DNA of 44,701 bases, taken from positions 1-44,701 of the forward strand of contig JBAZOY010000014.1 of NCBI GenBank assembly GCA_041648505.1, in the 5' to 3' direction. The position numbers and the translations under genes are program-made. The notes under the pieces are model-generated. The model searched no databases. It saw only the letters and a list, made by a program, of their open reading frames with translations, and had not been told where the DNA came from. Positions 28,671 through 37,451 of this stretch are shown here, piece after piece (position 1 is the first letter of the stretch; every line of letters begins with the position of its first letter). This DNA is from JBAZOY01 sp041648505 (GTDB taxonomy: Bacteria; Desulfobacterota; Syntrophia; Syntrophales; CG2-30-49-12).

Positions 28671-30200
28671 ATGAATAAATGGATTATCGCCCTGACCGTA
28701 ATGCTGCCGACGCTTATCGAGATTGTCGATACGTCTGTCGTGAACGTCTCGCTGGACCACATACGGGGAAGCCTCTCTGCAGGCATAGATGAGTCGACCT
28801 GGACGATAACGGCCTATCTCGTTTCAAACGCGATAATAATCCCGATGACGGGATGGCTGAGCAGGCTCTTCGGCAGAAAGCGCTATCTGATATTTTCGAT
28901 TATCGCATTCACCATAAGCTCTTTTCTCTGTGGGATCTCGTGGAACCTCCAGAGTCTGGTGTTCTTCAGGATACTTCAAGGTATCGGAGGCGGTGCCATG
29001 CAGCCGATATCCCAGGCGATACTTCTTGAGACATTTCCGAGAAAGCAGCACGGCATGGCGATGGCCATCTTTGGCGTGGGAATCATGTTCGGTCCCATTG
29101 TCGGCCCTCTTCTGGGCGGCTGGATAACCGACAACTGGTCGTGGCACTGGATATTCTTTATCAATATTCCAATCGGACTGGTTTCGGTTCTCATGGTCCT
29201 GTTTTTTATCATCGATCCGCCATACATGAAACGTTTAAAGATGAAAATAGATTACTGGGGGCTGGTTTTTCTTGCGGTTGGACTCGGTTGCCTCCAGATT
29301 GTACTTGATAAAGGTCAGAGAGAAGACTGGTTTTCATCGAGTTTCATTACCTGGTTGAGTCTGATTTCTTTCGTTTCACTGGTTCTTTTCCTGATAAATG
29401 AGTATTTTGCCAAGAACCCTATCATGCCTCTCAAGACGTTTAAGAATGTTTCATTTACTATAGGGTGCACGATTATGTTCTTTGCGTTTTTCAATCTTTT
29501 CGGAAGTATCGTCCTTCTCCCGATATATCTGCAGACACTAATGGGTTATACCGCGACGCTTGCCGGTATGGTCCTGGGGCCCGGCGGGCTGGCCACCCTT
29601 ATCGCAATGCCAATTGCAGGCAGACTGATAACAAAGATGAATCCGAAAATACTTCTCGCATTCGGTATCATAGTGGCAGCATATTCGACGCATCTCATGT
29701 CCCAATTTAATCTGTTTGCTGACTTCAATACAGTAATATGGCCAAGAGTTGTCCTTGGTGTAGGAATGGGCTTTCTTTTCATACCGCTCACCACCACGAC
29801 GATGTCGGGCGTGAGCAGAGAGGATATGGGAAATGCTTCGGCAATCTATAACCTGCTCAGAAATCTTGGCGGAAGTTTCGGGGTTGCTTTTGTTACCACG
29901 ATGCTGGCAAGGAGAGAGCAAATACATCAGTTCAGACTCGTTGAACATCTCACCCCCTTTGACCGGAGTTACCAGATAGCAACGCAAAAGGCCGCTGCAA
30001 TATTGCAATACAGTGGCCTGGATCCATCAACGGCAAATCAGGGCAGTCTCGGCCTGATGTACGGTCGTTTTCTCAAGGAGACCTCGATGATAGCGTTCAA
30101 CGATACATTCTGGCTCCTGAGCATCTTTCTGATATGCATTGTTCCCTTAGTATTCCTGATGAGAAAGGGAGAAGTTGAAGTATCTGCGGGTACGCCTTAA
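28671..30200 (+). CDS. emrB: EmrB/QacA-type drug:proton antiporter (MFS, DHA2)
   Basis: A 509-residue polytopic protein with about fourteen hydrophobic helices. Family motifs include DTSVVNVSL in TM1, GWLSRLFGRKRYL after TM2 and GIMFGPIVGPLLGGW in TM5 (DHA2 motif C). It should export hydrophobic compounds across the inner membrane in exchange for protons, delivering them to EmrA and TolC. It begins 42 bases after emrA with no strong ribosome-binding site, so translation may depend on coupling. No regulator is encoded beside it. Confidence 0.92.
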   Translation: MNKWIIALTVMLPTLIEIVDTSVVNVSLDHIRGSLSAGIDESTWTITAYLVSNAIIIPMTGWLSRLFGRKRYLIFSIIAFTISSFLCGISWNLQSLVFFRILQGIGGGAMQPISQAILLETFPRKQHGMAMAIFGVGIMFGPIVGPLLGGWITDNWSWHWIFFINIPIGLVSVLMVLFFIIDPPYMKRLKMKIDYWGLVFLAVGLGCLQIVLDKGQREDWFSSSFITWLSLISFVSLVLFLINEYFAKNPIMPLKTFKNVSFTIGCTIMFFAFFNLFGSIVLLPIYLQTLMGYTATLAGMVLGPGGLATLIAMPIAGRLITKMNPKILLAFGIIVAAYSTHLMSQFNLFADFNTVIWPRVVLGVGMGFLFIPLTTTTMSGVSREDMGNASAIYNLLRNLGGSFGVAFVTTMLARREQIHQFRLVEHLTPFDRSYQIATQKAAAILQYSGLDPSTANQGSLGLMYGRFLKETSMIAFNDTFWLLSIFLICIVPLVFLMRKGEVEVSAGTP

Positions 30201-30287
30201 GATATGTTTTTCATCCTTCCTGAAGGTATAAGAGAAATGACAAGCAAATAACAACCATCTAAATAGTATCTGATCGTGAGAGACGCT

Positions 30288-30488
30288 TTAATGATAGGCA
30301 AAGATGGCGACATGATTGAATTCTTTCGGTTCGTCCAAGTCAGGATACGTGACTGCTACGCCACTTCCGATCATGACGTAAGGCTCGGGAAGTTCCTTTA
30401 CCCTTGAATCAGCCACCACAACTTTGTCAGCGCGTTGAGTAAACAGATTCAAGAGAGATAAATTATGCGCATCAGCAGCAAGAAATGA
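30288..30488 (-). pseudogene. Possible 3' remnant of an unknown gene
   Basis: A minus-strand frame encodes a protein-like tail (KELPEPYVMIGSGVAVTYPD, then EFNHVAIFAYH) with ordinary codon use. It has no start or ribosome-binding site: upstream the frame runs straight into the REP-like hairpin. It reads like the end of a gene whose front was lost. I do not recognise the family. Confidence 0.35.
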
Positions 30489-30490
30489 AC

Positions 30491-30555
30491 TACCCCGCAG
30501 CAAGCTGACGGGGTATCAAAAAAAGGAATACTTCATAAGAGCGAAGCAAGCTTCG
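30491..30555. repeat. REP-like double-hairpin element
   Basis: The first hairpin pairs TACCCCGCAGC (30491-30501) with GCTG-A-CGGGGTA (30504-30515). The second is the perfect palindrome CGAAGC-AA-GCTTCG (30542-30555). Both share the core AGCAAGCT. On the plus strand a run of A follows the first hairpin, so it is not a terminator. This resembles repetitive extragenic palindromes; no second copy was noticed in the window. Confidence 0.5.
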
Positions 30556-30601
30556 GGGAATTAGACCCGTAGAGATTAAAGAAAAACTCATGGTTAGACA
30601 T

Positions 30602-30823
30602 TTACTCCTCAGGGCAAATCCACAGAATCTGCTCTTTGCTGACAAAAACAACCTTCCCACTTGTGCCGCCGGGAGTCGTAGCATCAAATAAGACGACAAA
30701 GGGATCTTCACCCATATTAAGAAGATCGGAGACTCTGTCATAATTTTTTAGATTAATCTTGCCCTTAACGTGAGATCCATCCGTCAGGCGGATATTTACT
30801 TTAGATATTTTCGCTTCCGGCAT
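30602..30823 (-). CDS. Small conserved-looking hypothetical protein
   Basis: A 73-residue protein with alternating beta-strand patterns: KVNIRLTDGSHVKGKINL, then FVVLFDATTPGG and KVVFVSKEQILWI. This suggests a small beta-barrel. A strong GGAGG lies seven bases upstream of the ATG, so it is very likely translated. It has no signal peptide or membrane segment and no near neighbour that explains it. It lies inside the repeat-bounded island, transcribed away from pit. I cannot assign a function. Confidence 0.7.
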   Translation of the reverse strand: MPEAKISKVNIRLTDGSHVKGKINLKNYDRVSDLLNMGEDPFVVLFDATTPGGTSGKVVFVSKEQILWICPEE

Positions 30824-31004
30824 GATTACGCCTCCATTGTGAATCGTCCAGATTATTACACAGTGAAAACTAGAAAGCTACATTAAAACATTAAATGAAT
30901 TTTACCAAGATACTTTTCGGGAAGCGTTGACGGCAGTCATTTCTGGTCACTCGGATTGGCGGGTGAGGATAAATTTGGTAACACCGAGACGGACTGCCAA
31001 CGGG

Positions 31005-31098
31005 AAGCTTTTCGGGATCGGCACGCGTAGAAAATTACCGGAGTATCTCTTTTAGCAGAAGAAAATTTTCAACACCACATAAATAACAGCCGAGATCA
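31005..31098 (+). repeat. Direct repeat copy 2: radA 3'-end remnant joined to the pit 3' end
   Basis: Aligns with 19853-19945 at about 84% by eye. Read on the plus strand, 31005-31055 encodes KLFGIGTRRKLPEYLF-stop, matching the radA ending KLLRIGTLRELMEHLF-stop, yet no radA gene precedes it. The rest is the true 3' end of pit, whose stop overlaps the remnant radA stop. Confidence 0.85.
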
Positions 31099-32053
31099 TC
31101 GCTGAGGCGGGAATCGTCAATATCCACGCCCAGACAATACTGCCGGCTACTCCCCAGCGAACGGCAGTTATGCGTTTCACTGTACCAACTCCAACAATGG
31201 CGCCGGTAATGGTGTGGGTTGTGCTGACGGGAATACCGGCGAAGGAGGCTCCGATAATGGTAATGGCCGCTGCGGTTTCTGCACAAAAACCCCCTATAGG
31301 TCTAAGCCTTGTGATTCTCGTGCCCATTGTCTTGACGATACGCCACCCTCCTGTCATGGTTCCCATGGCAATGACAGCATGACAGAGGATAACAACCCAG
31401 AAAGGAATATAAAATGTCGGCCCCAGAAGACCTTTGTTATAGAGAATAATAGCTATTATACCCATGGTTTTTTGGGCATCATTCATCCCATGACCGAGAC
31501 TGTATGCTGCCGCAGAGAAAAGCTGTAACTTGCGGAATATCTTATTCGATCTGGCAACACTGGAACGGTAGTTGATGTTCAGCACCAAGATCATTATGGC
31601 CAGTCCTAGCGCCAAACCGATTGTGGGAGAAAGAACGATAAAAACGGCGGTTTTTGTTATGCCTGCAAATACAAGTACCGAGGATCCCCCCTTTACCAGA
31701 CCCGCACCGATAAGACCACCGATAAGGGCATGGGAAGAACTGCTGGGCAACCCGAAATACCAGGTGATAATGTTCCAGGCAATAGCCCCTCCCAGCGCGG
31801 AAAGGATGATAGTGTTTTCAATAATGTCGGGATTGACAATGCCGGTACCAATGGTATGAGCAACCTGGACACCTATCAGAAAGGCAGCTATGAAATTGAA
31901 GAAGGCCGCCCAGATGACAGCATATCGCGGTGAAAGAACTCTGGTGGAAACAACGGTGGAAATCGAATTCGCAGCGTCATGAAAACCGTTGAGAAAATCG
32001 AAAGCAAGAGCCACCAAAACGAGAAAAATAATAAAAGCTAAAGAATCAAGCAT
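31052..32053 (-). CDS. pit: PiT-family inorganic phosphate transporter
   Basis: A 333-residue membrane protein with about ten helices and the duplicated PiT signature: DFLNGFHDAANSIS near the N-terminus and GHGMNDAQKTMG in the second half. It should import phosphate (or divalent metal phosphate) using an ion gradient. It overlaps the PhoU-like gene by eight bases and has no own ribosome-binding site, so translation is probably coupled. Its last codons lie in direct repeat copy 2. Confidence 0.94.
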   Translation of the reverse strand: MLDSLAFIIFLVLVALAFDFLNGFHDAANSISTVVSTRVLSPRYAVIWAAFFNFIAAFLIGVQVAHTIGTGIVNPDIIENTIILSALGGAIAWNIITWYFGLPSSSSHALIGGLIGAGLVKGGSSVLVFAGITKTAVFIVLSPTIGLALGLAIMILVLNINYRSSVARSNKIFRKLQLFSAAAYSLGHGMNDAQKTMGIIAIILYNKGLLGPTFYIPFWVVILCHAVIAMGTMTGGWRIVKTMGTRITRLRPIGGFCAETAAAITIIGASFAGIPVSTTHTITGAIVGVGTVKRITAVRWGVAGSIVWAWILTIPASAMISAVIYVVLKIFFC

Positions 32054-32666
32054 TTTTCAGAACGATACCTTCTACAACATTTGAGATATCCTCGCAGATA
32101 TCCAGAGCTTCTTCGATTCTTTCAAGTATTTCCTTCCACTTAATCAGCTCGAAGACATCCTTTTCATGTTCAAACAGAGAGGCCATTGCTGTCCTCAGGA
32201 TATAGTCACCTTCATTTTCCAAAGTATTGATCTCTATACATGCCTCTAAGATCATTTTGGCATTCTTCATATCCCTGAGACCATGAACTATTTTTTTTAT
32301 TATTGCGATGGCCTCATTTAAAATCTTAGCCTGATCAACGATCTCTCTGGACGGTTTTTTGACCTTATAAAGATGCATCCTTACGGCTGAGGCCTCAATC
32401 ATATCGAGAACGCTGTCCATCTTATTGACCAATTTATAAATATCTTCACGGTCTAAAGGAGTGAGGAAAGTCTTGTGCATCTTCTCATAGGTTGTATGAG
32501 TGATGATATCTGCCTCATGTTCTATTTCCTTTATTTTTGCAGTCCTTACTTCAGAATAATCAGAACTTTCAACCATTTCCAGGAAGAGTAGCCCCCCCTC
32601 TTCGATCTTCTCCGCAAGTTCCTCAAAATAATCAAAAAATCTTTCTTCCCTGGGTATGAATCGCAT
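32046..32666 (-). CDS. PhoU-like protein (DUF47 family)
   Basis: A 206-residue all-helical cytoplasmic protein of the DUF47/TIGR00153 group, with EIEHEADIITHTTYEKM and the second similar ENEGDYILRTAM, the two metal-binding helical repeats of PhoU-like proteins. Such proteins are regularly encoded just upstream of pit and modulate the transporter. AAGGAG precedes the ATG at seven bases. The 273-base gap upstream, to the MFS gene, shows only a weak frame that I do not call a gene. Confidence 0.92.
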   Translation of the reverse strand: MRFIPREERFFDYFEELAEKIEEGGLLFLEMVESSDYSEVRTAKIKEIEHEADIITHTTYEKMHKTFLTPLDREDIYKLVNKMDSVLDMIEASAVRMHLYKVKKPSREIVDQAKILNEAIAIIKKIVHGLRDMKNAKMILEACIEINTLENEGDYILRTAMASLFEHEKDVFELIKWKEILERIEEALDICEDISNVVEGIVLKNA

Positions 32667-32939
32667 CAGTTAACTCCTTCAATGAATGTGCTAAATAACA
32701 TAATTATTCCACAATGTTAAAAACAAAAGCTGGCCGGAAACCAAGCAGCCTGTCAATCATTTCTGTGAGGTTCAGGAAAAGATGCACAACAATAATATTG
32801 TACCCTGATTCAAAAAGGCCATGGGAAACTACCACGACCTGAACTCGGTATAGTTCTCTTACTCGGCACCAGAGACCAAGTAGAATTTCCTCTGTCGCTT
32901 TACTCCTGTTGTTAAAATATCTCAATATATTTTTTGAGA

Positions 32940-34265
32940 TTACTGAAAAAGCTGCTCCTTCCCAGCTGCCTGAAAACCCATCTCTTCATCAACAAAGGAA
33001 AGGATGATTCCCCCAACAATAAACAGGAGAACGAGCGATAAAATTCCATTCCGACTGGATCCGGTAACCAGACCGACAGTCGCAAAAAGTGAAGGGCCGA
33101 TGATACTGGCGAATTTAGAACTTACATCGTAGAAACCGAAGAACTCAGCCGTCCTGCCCAAGGGAATCATTCTTCCGAAAAGGGAGCGACTAAGGGCCTG
33201 ACTGCCCCCTTGTACCGTTGCCACGAGGAAAGCAAGAATCCAGAAGTGCAGAGCCGATTGTATGAAATACGCACCAACGGCAATGAGGGCATAGATGAAA
33301 AGGGCCAGATAAATTGAACGCTTAGCACCCAGCTGGGAGGCCAGCCACCCAAAAACGATGGTAAAGGGAATCCCGACAAATTGCACCATGAGAATCGCTC
33401 CCATAATGTGCTCCTGGCCGATACCGATCTCCCGTCCAAATAAGGCCGCCATGATAATAACAGAGGCGATACCATCATTATAGAACCAGAAGGCAATGAG
33501 AAACTTGAACAGCTCACGGTAACGCCGAATATCCTGTAAGGTATGCTTTAATCTCTGAAAACTTGCCCGCAAGGAATTACTGCTCTCCCCTGCCTTTATT
33601 ATCGCCGGTAGTTCATTTACATACCGAAAAAGAGGAATAGAAAAGATAGCCCACCAGACGGCCGCAGACAGAAATGAGAGGCGTGAACCACTCTGTGCAT
33701 CAGGAATGAAAGAAAATCCCGCGAAATGGACGATGCCCGGATTGATCATAATGATATTGATGCCTAGCAGTAATCCACCCCCCAGGTAACCGAGAGCATA
33801 TCCTCTGCTGGAGACCTGATCTATGCGGTCCATTCCTGCAACAGAAGGAAGCAAAGAATCATAAAAGATATTTGCACAGGACCAACCTAATAGAGCTATA
33901 ATGTATAAGAAAGATGCCGTTTTCCAGTCACCGACTCCAATAAAAACCATTAAGGCAGTGAAAAAAATACCGCCAGCGGCAAAGTACATCAGGAATCGTT
34001 TACGGGCACCGGAATAATCTGCCATGGCACCGAGACCCGGTGCCATAAGAGCGACTAAAAGCATGGCAGTTGTGTTGGTATAACCCCAGTAACTTGTTGC
34101 CGTAGTCGGTGGAAGATCACGTGCCGCTACGGTACCGTAATAAACAGGAAAAATCACCGCCATGATAGTAGTCGCAAAGGCCGAATTGGCCCAATCGTAC
34201 ATACACCAGGCATTGATGGCCTTACGATTCGTATAATTATTCCTCTTAACTTCCCTTTCTTTCAA
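32940..34265 (-). CDS. UMF1-type MFS transporter (Atg22/YxiO-like)
   Basis: A 441-residue membrane protein with about twelve helices. The N-terminal AINAWCMYDWANSAFATTIM is diagnostic of the UMF1 (Vps22-like/YxiO) family; GAMADYSGARKRF is the loop-2 MFS motif. The substrate is unknown; relatives are linked to amino-acid or solute efflux. It starts with TTG six bases after the MuiA-like gene, so the two are probably cotranscribed. Confidence 0.9.
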   Translation of the reverse strand: MKEREVKRNNYTNRKAINAWCMYDWANSAFATTIMAVIFPVYYGTVAARDLPPTTATSYWGYTNTTAMLLVALMAPGLGAMADYSGARKRFLMYFAAGGIFFTALMVFIGVGDWKTASFLYIIALLGWSCANIFYDSLLPSVAGMDRIDQVSSRGYALGYLGGGLLLGINIIMINPGIVHFAGFSFIPDAQSGSRLSFLSAAVWWAIFSIPLFRYVNELPAIIKAGESSNSLRASFQRLKHTLQDIRRYRELFKFLIAFWFYNDGIASVIIMAALFGREIGIGQEHIMGAILMVQFVGIPFTIVFGWLASQLGAKRSIYLALFIYALIAVGAYFIQSALHFWILAFLVATVQGGSQALSRSLFGRMIPLGRTAEFFGFYDVSSKFASIIGPSLFATVGLVTGSSRNGILSLVLLFIVGGIILSFVDEEMGFQAAGKEQLFQ

Positions 34266-34271
34266 CTTCAG

Positions 34272-35837
34272 TTACCGATTCTTCCAGCCCAGGTCCAGAT
34301 TCATATCTTTTGGGGCAGTGAGTTTTATGTTGGTAATAATAAATTTCTTCCTCCCCGGCGCAAGGTCAAAGTTCCAGATAAGTGTTGATGAGTCTTGTTC
34401 GGAAGGGGAAGGTTCGTGCTGTAAAGACAGTTTAATCCTTTCATCCTGCGGTTGAGGTAAGGGTTCCTCTACGCGAATCGTAACGGGAGATGTCCTGGCA
34501 TTTTGAACATCAATACGCCATTCCCATGTATAAGTTTGTTTGTCTTGCAGAAACGTCTTTTCACCCGATTTTTTAGAAACTAAAACCAGGTGGGCTGTAA
34601 CGAGCGGATCCACTCCGAAAAAGAAAGTTTCCTCCTGTCCCGTAAAGGAAAATTGACGATTTCCAAGAATAGCTCCGTCTATCATGAATGTAGCCTTCCC
34701 CCGGGGAATCTCCCTCGGCTCCGGGAGATTGACAGCAGCTCTGACAAAAGCTTGATCGCTCAGGCTGGGTCTTACCAGATAGTTAAAGTCAGCAGGCCAG
34801 GCATCTTCCTGTATTTTCATCCGTTGTCGCGCTCCTGTCGTTATATTTTTCTTACCCAACTGCCAGAGAGAAAAAGTGCTCTGCCTTATTTGCTTTGGTT
34901 CTAAGTCGAGCGCTTCTGCCATGATACCCGCATCTGAAGGTGCCTGCATTTCTGCTTTATAAGCCTTCCGCGCACCTTTGAATCTTATTTCGGGAAGGGG
35001 TTTGATGATCCAGGGCGGGATACCGGGCGGTGCAATTGATGATGTAGGCTGAAGCGTAGCAATGCTTATGTTAACCTCGTTCCAGTCCTGTCCCGAGCTT
35101 TGCCATATCTCTGCTTCCCATGAAAATAATATCCGTTTTTCCCGCGGTCTGGCGTCAAGACGGTACAGAGGTAACCAGCCACAGCCGGACATGGAATAGG
35201 TGTATGTTAATAATGCTTCTTGAGCTTTAGGGCCGGCTAATAACACTTCTACCTCCCAGATTGTTTCCTTTTTTCCCGCCGTCCGGTTCAGCTCTTCCTC
35301 CAGATCCTTAATCTGTTTGTTGAGCTTTTCCAGTTCCGGTTCTGAAGACAGTTTGCTTTGGTATGCCTCCCGGATATTTTTACCTATTGCAGAAGCCATA
35401 TTTGAGGCATCGGGGATCGTCTTTGTTTTTGTCTTGGTCTGGGATTGCCAGAACTGAATCTGAGTTTCGAGAGAAAAGATGAAAGCTTGAAGTTTATTTC
35501 TTTCGGTTTTAAGATTATAGAGCTGTTTACGTAATTCTTTAATTTTAGCTTGGTCCTGACGGGCGACTTGCCGCCACGTCTGATCTTCGATTCTCAGCTC
35601 TGTTCCTTTTGTCAATCGGGTAACAAGCGAATCCGGATCAGCTTGGCCTGGAAGGGTGAAAACGGCTCTCTGTAAATCCTTGCCCTCCGGCCGGAGATTA
35701 ACTTCAGTAACCTCAAGTACCCGGGCAGAATCCGGAAAGAGGGTAACTTCTTTTGTTACGGCCACGGCATTGGAATTGGCAATACATAAAAAAATGGCAA
35801 TCGCTACCGTCAATCTCCATACAGAATGTTTCACCAT
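34272..35837 (-). CDS. Exported DUF4139 (mucoidy-inhibitor MuiA-like) protein
   Basis: A 521-residue protein with a signal peptide (about 1-27). The N-terminal DUF4140 domain contains VTLFPDSARVLEV, a coiled coil spans about 85-205, and a C-terminal DUF4139 beta domain contains YSMSGCGWLPLYRLDARP and ends with an immunoglobulin-like region. Relatives are periplasmic or envelope proteins; one was named for inhibition of mucoidy, but the molecular role is unknown. AGGAGGAGC precedes the ATG. It lies between mtaD and the UMF1 transporter, all on the minus strand. Confidence 0.88.
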   Translation of the reverse strand: MVKHSVWRLTVAIAIFLCIANSNAVAVTKEVTLFPDSARVLEVTEVNLRPEGKDLQRAVFTLPGQADPDSLVTRLTKGTELRIEDQTWRQVARQDQAKIKELRKQLYNLKTERNKLQAFIFSLETQIQFWQSQTKTKTKTIPDASNMASAIGKNIREAYQSKLSSEPELEKLNKQIKDLEEELNRTAGKKETIWEVEVLLAGPKAQEALLTYTYSMSGCGWLPLYRLDARPREKRILFSWEAEIWQSSGQDWNEVNISIATLQPTSSIAPPGIPPWIIKPLPEIRFKGARKAYKAEMQAPSDAGIMAEALDLEPKQIRQSTFSLWQLGKKNITTGARQRMKIQEDAWPADFNYLVRPSLSDQAFVRAAVNLPEPREIPRGKATFMIDGAILGNRQFSFTGQEETFFFGVDPLVTAHLVLVSKKSGEKTFLQDKQTYTWEWRIDVQNARTSPVTIRVEEPLPQPQDERIKLSLQHEPSPSEQDSSTLIWNFDLAPGRKKFIITNIKLTAPKDMNLDLGWKNR

Positions 35838-35874
35838 TTTTGCTCCTCCTGTATTTATTGATAAATTAGGCTAA

Positions 35875-37206
35875 TCATGTATTGAGACTCCTCTTGATTC
35901 GGACAGCTATCTCCCTTACCTTTTCCATAACCCCCTCTTCATCAATCGTTAAAAGCCGGCGTTCCTGCATGACTATTTTACCGTTGATTAAGACAGTATC
36001 CACGTCAGCTCCGCCAATCGTATAAACAAGATGAGAATATTCATTATAAATAGGCGTAAGATGAACTTTATTCAAATTTATAATGATAATATCTGCCTTC
36101 ATGCCAACTTTAATACAACCAACAAGGTTTTCTGCACCAAGAACGGCGGCCCCATTATGAGTTGCCATCCGGATAACTGTTTCCGCATCCATCACTGTCG
36201 GGTCAAGTCTGGCTACCTTATGGAGTTTGGCAGTTGTATCCATCTCCTGAAACATATCAAGATTGTTATTGCTGGCACAACCATCCGTTCCCAGTCCCAC
36301 GATAATACCCCCCCTGATCATGTCAGGCACAGGGGCTATCCCGGAAGCAAGTTTCATATTGCTTTCCGGATTGTGAACTACTTTACAACCATGATCAGCA
36401 AATATACGTATATCTTCCTCGTCCATACAGACGCAGTGAAAAGCTATCAGATGTTCGTCAAGGTAACCGATATCCTTCAGAAAAGATACAGTTCTTTTCC
36501 CAAGTTTCCGGCTTAATTGTTCCAGCTCCGAGAGGTTTTCAAGAAGATGAACGCCACAGGAAACGTTGTAACTGTCGGCCAGGGCTTTCGCATCAATGAG
36601 AAGGGAAGGAGAACAGGTATATAACGCGTGAGGTTCAACGATAATATTGATCAGCGGATCATCCGCCCATTTTTCCAGGAGCATCCGGGTGTATGCCAAT
36701 CCCTCGGCCGGTGTCTTAGCATTGGGAGAGGGAAAATCAAAAAGAACTTCCCCGAGGAAACATCTTATACCTGCCTGTTTGGCTGCTCTGGCCGCCTCAT
36801 CTTCAAAGATGTACATATCACAAAAAGTAGTCGTACCGGACTTGATCATCTCCGCACATGCCAGCAGGCTTCCCCAGTAGACCAGCTCTTTATTGACATT
36901 TTTTGCTTCCGCGGGAAATATGTAGTTGTTCAACCAGTCCAGTAACTCACGATCATCTGCGATACCTCTGAAACAACTCATGGCAGCATGGGTATGGCAG
37001 TTAATGAGACCCGGCATAACCAGACAATCTTTTGCATCAACGACTTCCTTAGAAATATACCGGCTGGATATCAGTTCTCTTTCTCCGATGGCGATGATTT
37101 CCTCTCCCTCTATGGCAATGGCTCCATCTTGAATCACCGTCCCTTTCACATCCATCGGCACGATCCTTCCCCCGGAAATAATTTTACTTACTTCCTCCAT
37201 CTTCAC
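35875..37206 (-). CDS. mtaD: 5-methylthioadenosine / S-adenosylhomocysteine deaminase
   Basis: A 443-residue amidohydrolase. Metal-binding H71 and H73 lie in LINCHTHAAMSCFRG, further ligands in GVHLLEN and AFHCVCMDEED, and the catalytic aspartate in GTDGCASNNN. It converts MTA or SAH to the inosyl compounds, recycling methylation by-products. Length and motifs fit the MtaD group (TrzA/AtzA-like). AAGGAG lies four bases before the GTG at 37206 and ten before an in-frame ATG at 37200; either may be used. Confidence 0.92.
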   Translation of the reverse strand: MKMEEVSKIISGGRIVPMDVKGTVIQDGAIAIEGEEIIAIGERELISSRYISKEVVDAKDCLVMPGLINCHTHAAMSCFRGIADDRELLDWLNNYIFPAEAKNVNKELVYWGSLLACAEMIKSGTTTFCDMYIFEDEAARAAKQAGIRCFLGEVLFDFPSPNAKTPAEGLAYTRMLLEKWADDPLINIIVEPHALYTCSPSLLIDAKALADSYNVSCGVHLLENLSELEQLSRKLGKRTVSFLKDIGYLDEHLIAFHCVCMDEEDIRIFADHGCKVVHNPESNMKLASGIAPVPDMIRGGIIVGLGTDGCASNNNLDMFQEMDTTAKLHKVARLDPTVMDAETVIRMATHNGAAVLGAENLVGCIKVGMKADIIIINLNKVHLTPIYNEYSHLVYTIGGADVDTVLINGKIVMQERRLLTIDEEGVMEKVREIAVRIKRSLNT

Positions 37207-37349
37207 GCGTCTCCTTTTTGTGATGTTGCCCTTTCTTTATACCATTCATTTAGAATCTTGACACATATTTTTAGAAACAATATATAAAATCAAGTGGTAT
37301 GAACGCCGGACGTAATAAGCAATGTATGCAAAAGAGAATGACCTTCCCC

Positions 37350-37378
37350 TTGACACATAAGGCCCTTTAGCCTATACT
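37350..37378 (+). promoter_or_regulatory. Near-consensus sigma70 promoter
   Basis: A perfect TTGACA (37350-37355) is separated by 17 bases from TATACT (37373-37378), 73 bases ahead of the FrhB-like gene. This is the best promoter match in the window and suggests strong housekeeping expression. Confidence 0.75.
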
Positions 37379-37451
37379 CCCCTCAACTAAAAGTGGATCG
37401 GAAGCTGACCATAATTCCGCCTCTAAGATCGGCTTAAATAAGAGGAAAAGG

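Larger units (their letters stand above)
30201..30601. other. Intergenic region with gene remnant and REP-like hairpins
   Basis: This 401-base stretch after emrB contains no intact gene. It holds a minus-strand open frame that looks like a gene tail, a REP-like double hairpin, and otherwise AT-rich sequence. No rho-independent terminator is visible after emrB. Confidence 0.6.

Noticed and set aside
30491..30515. First REP-like hairpin as a rho-independent terminator for emrB
   Set aside because: An A-run, not a T-run, follows on the plus strand, and it lies about 290 bases beyond the emrB stop.
30490..30741. 83-residue minus-strand frame across the REP-like element
   Set aside because: Its end is simply the translated hairpins and its beginning overlaps the better supported 73-residue gene in another frame.
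32704..32925. 73-residue minus-strand frame between the PhoU-like and UMF1 genes
   Set aside because: No ribosome-binding site and an unconvincing composition; the gap is more likely non-coding leader sequence.
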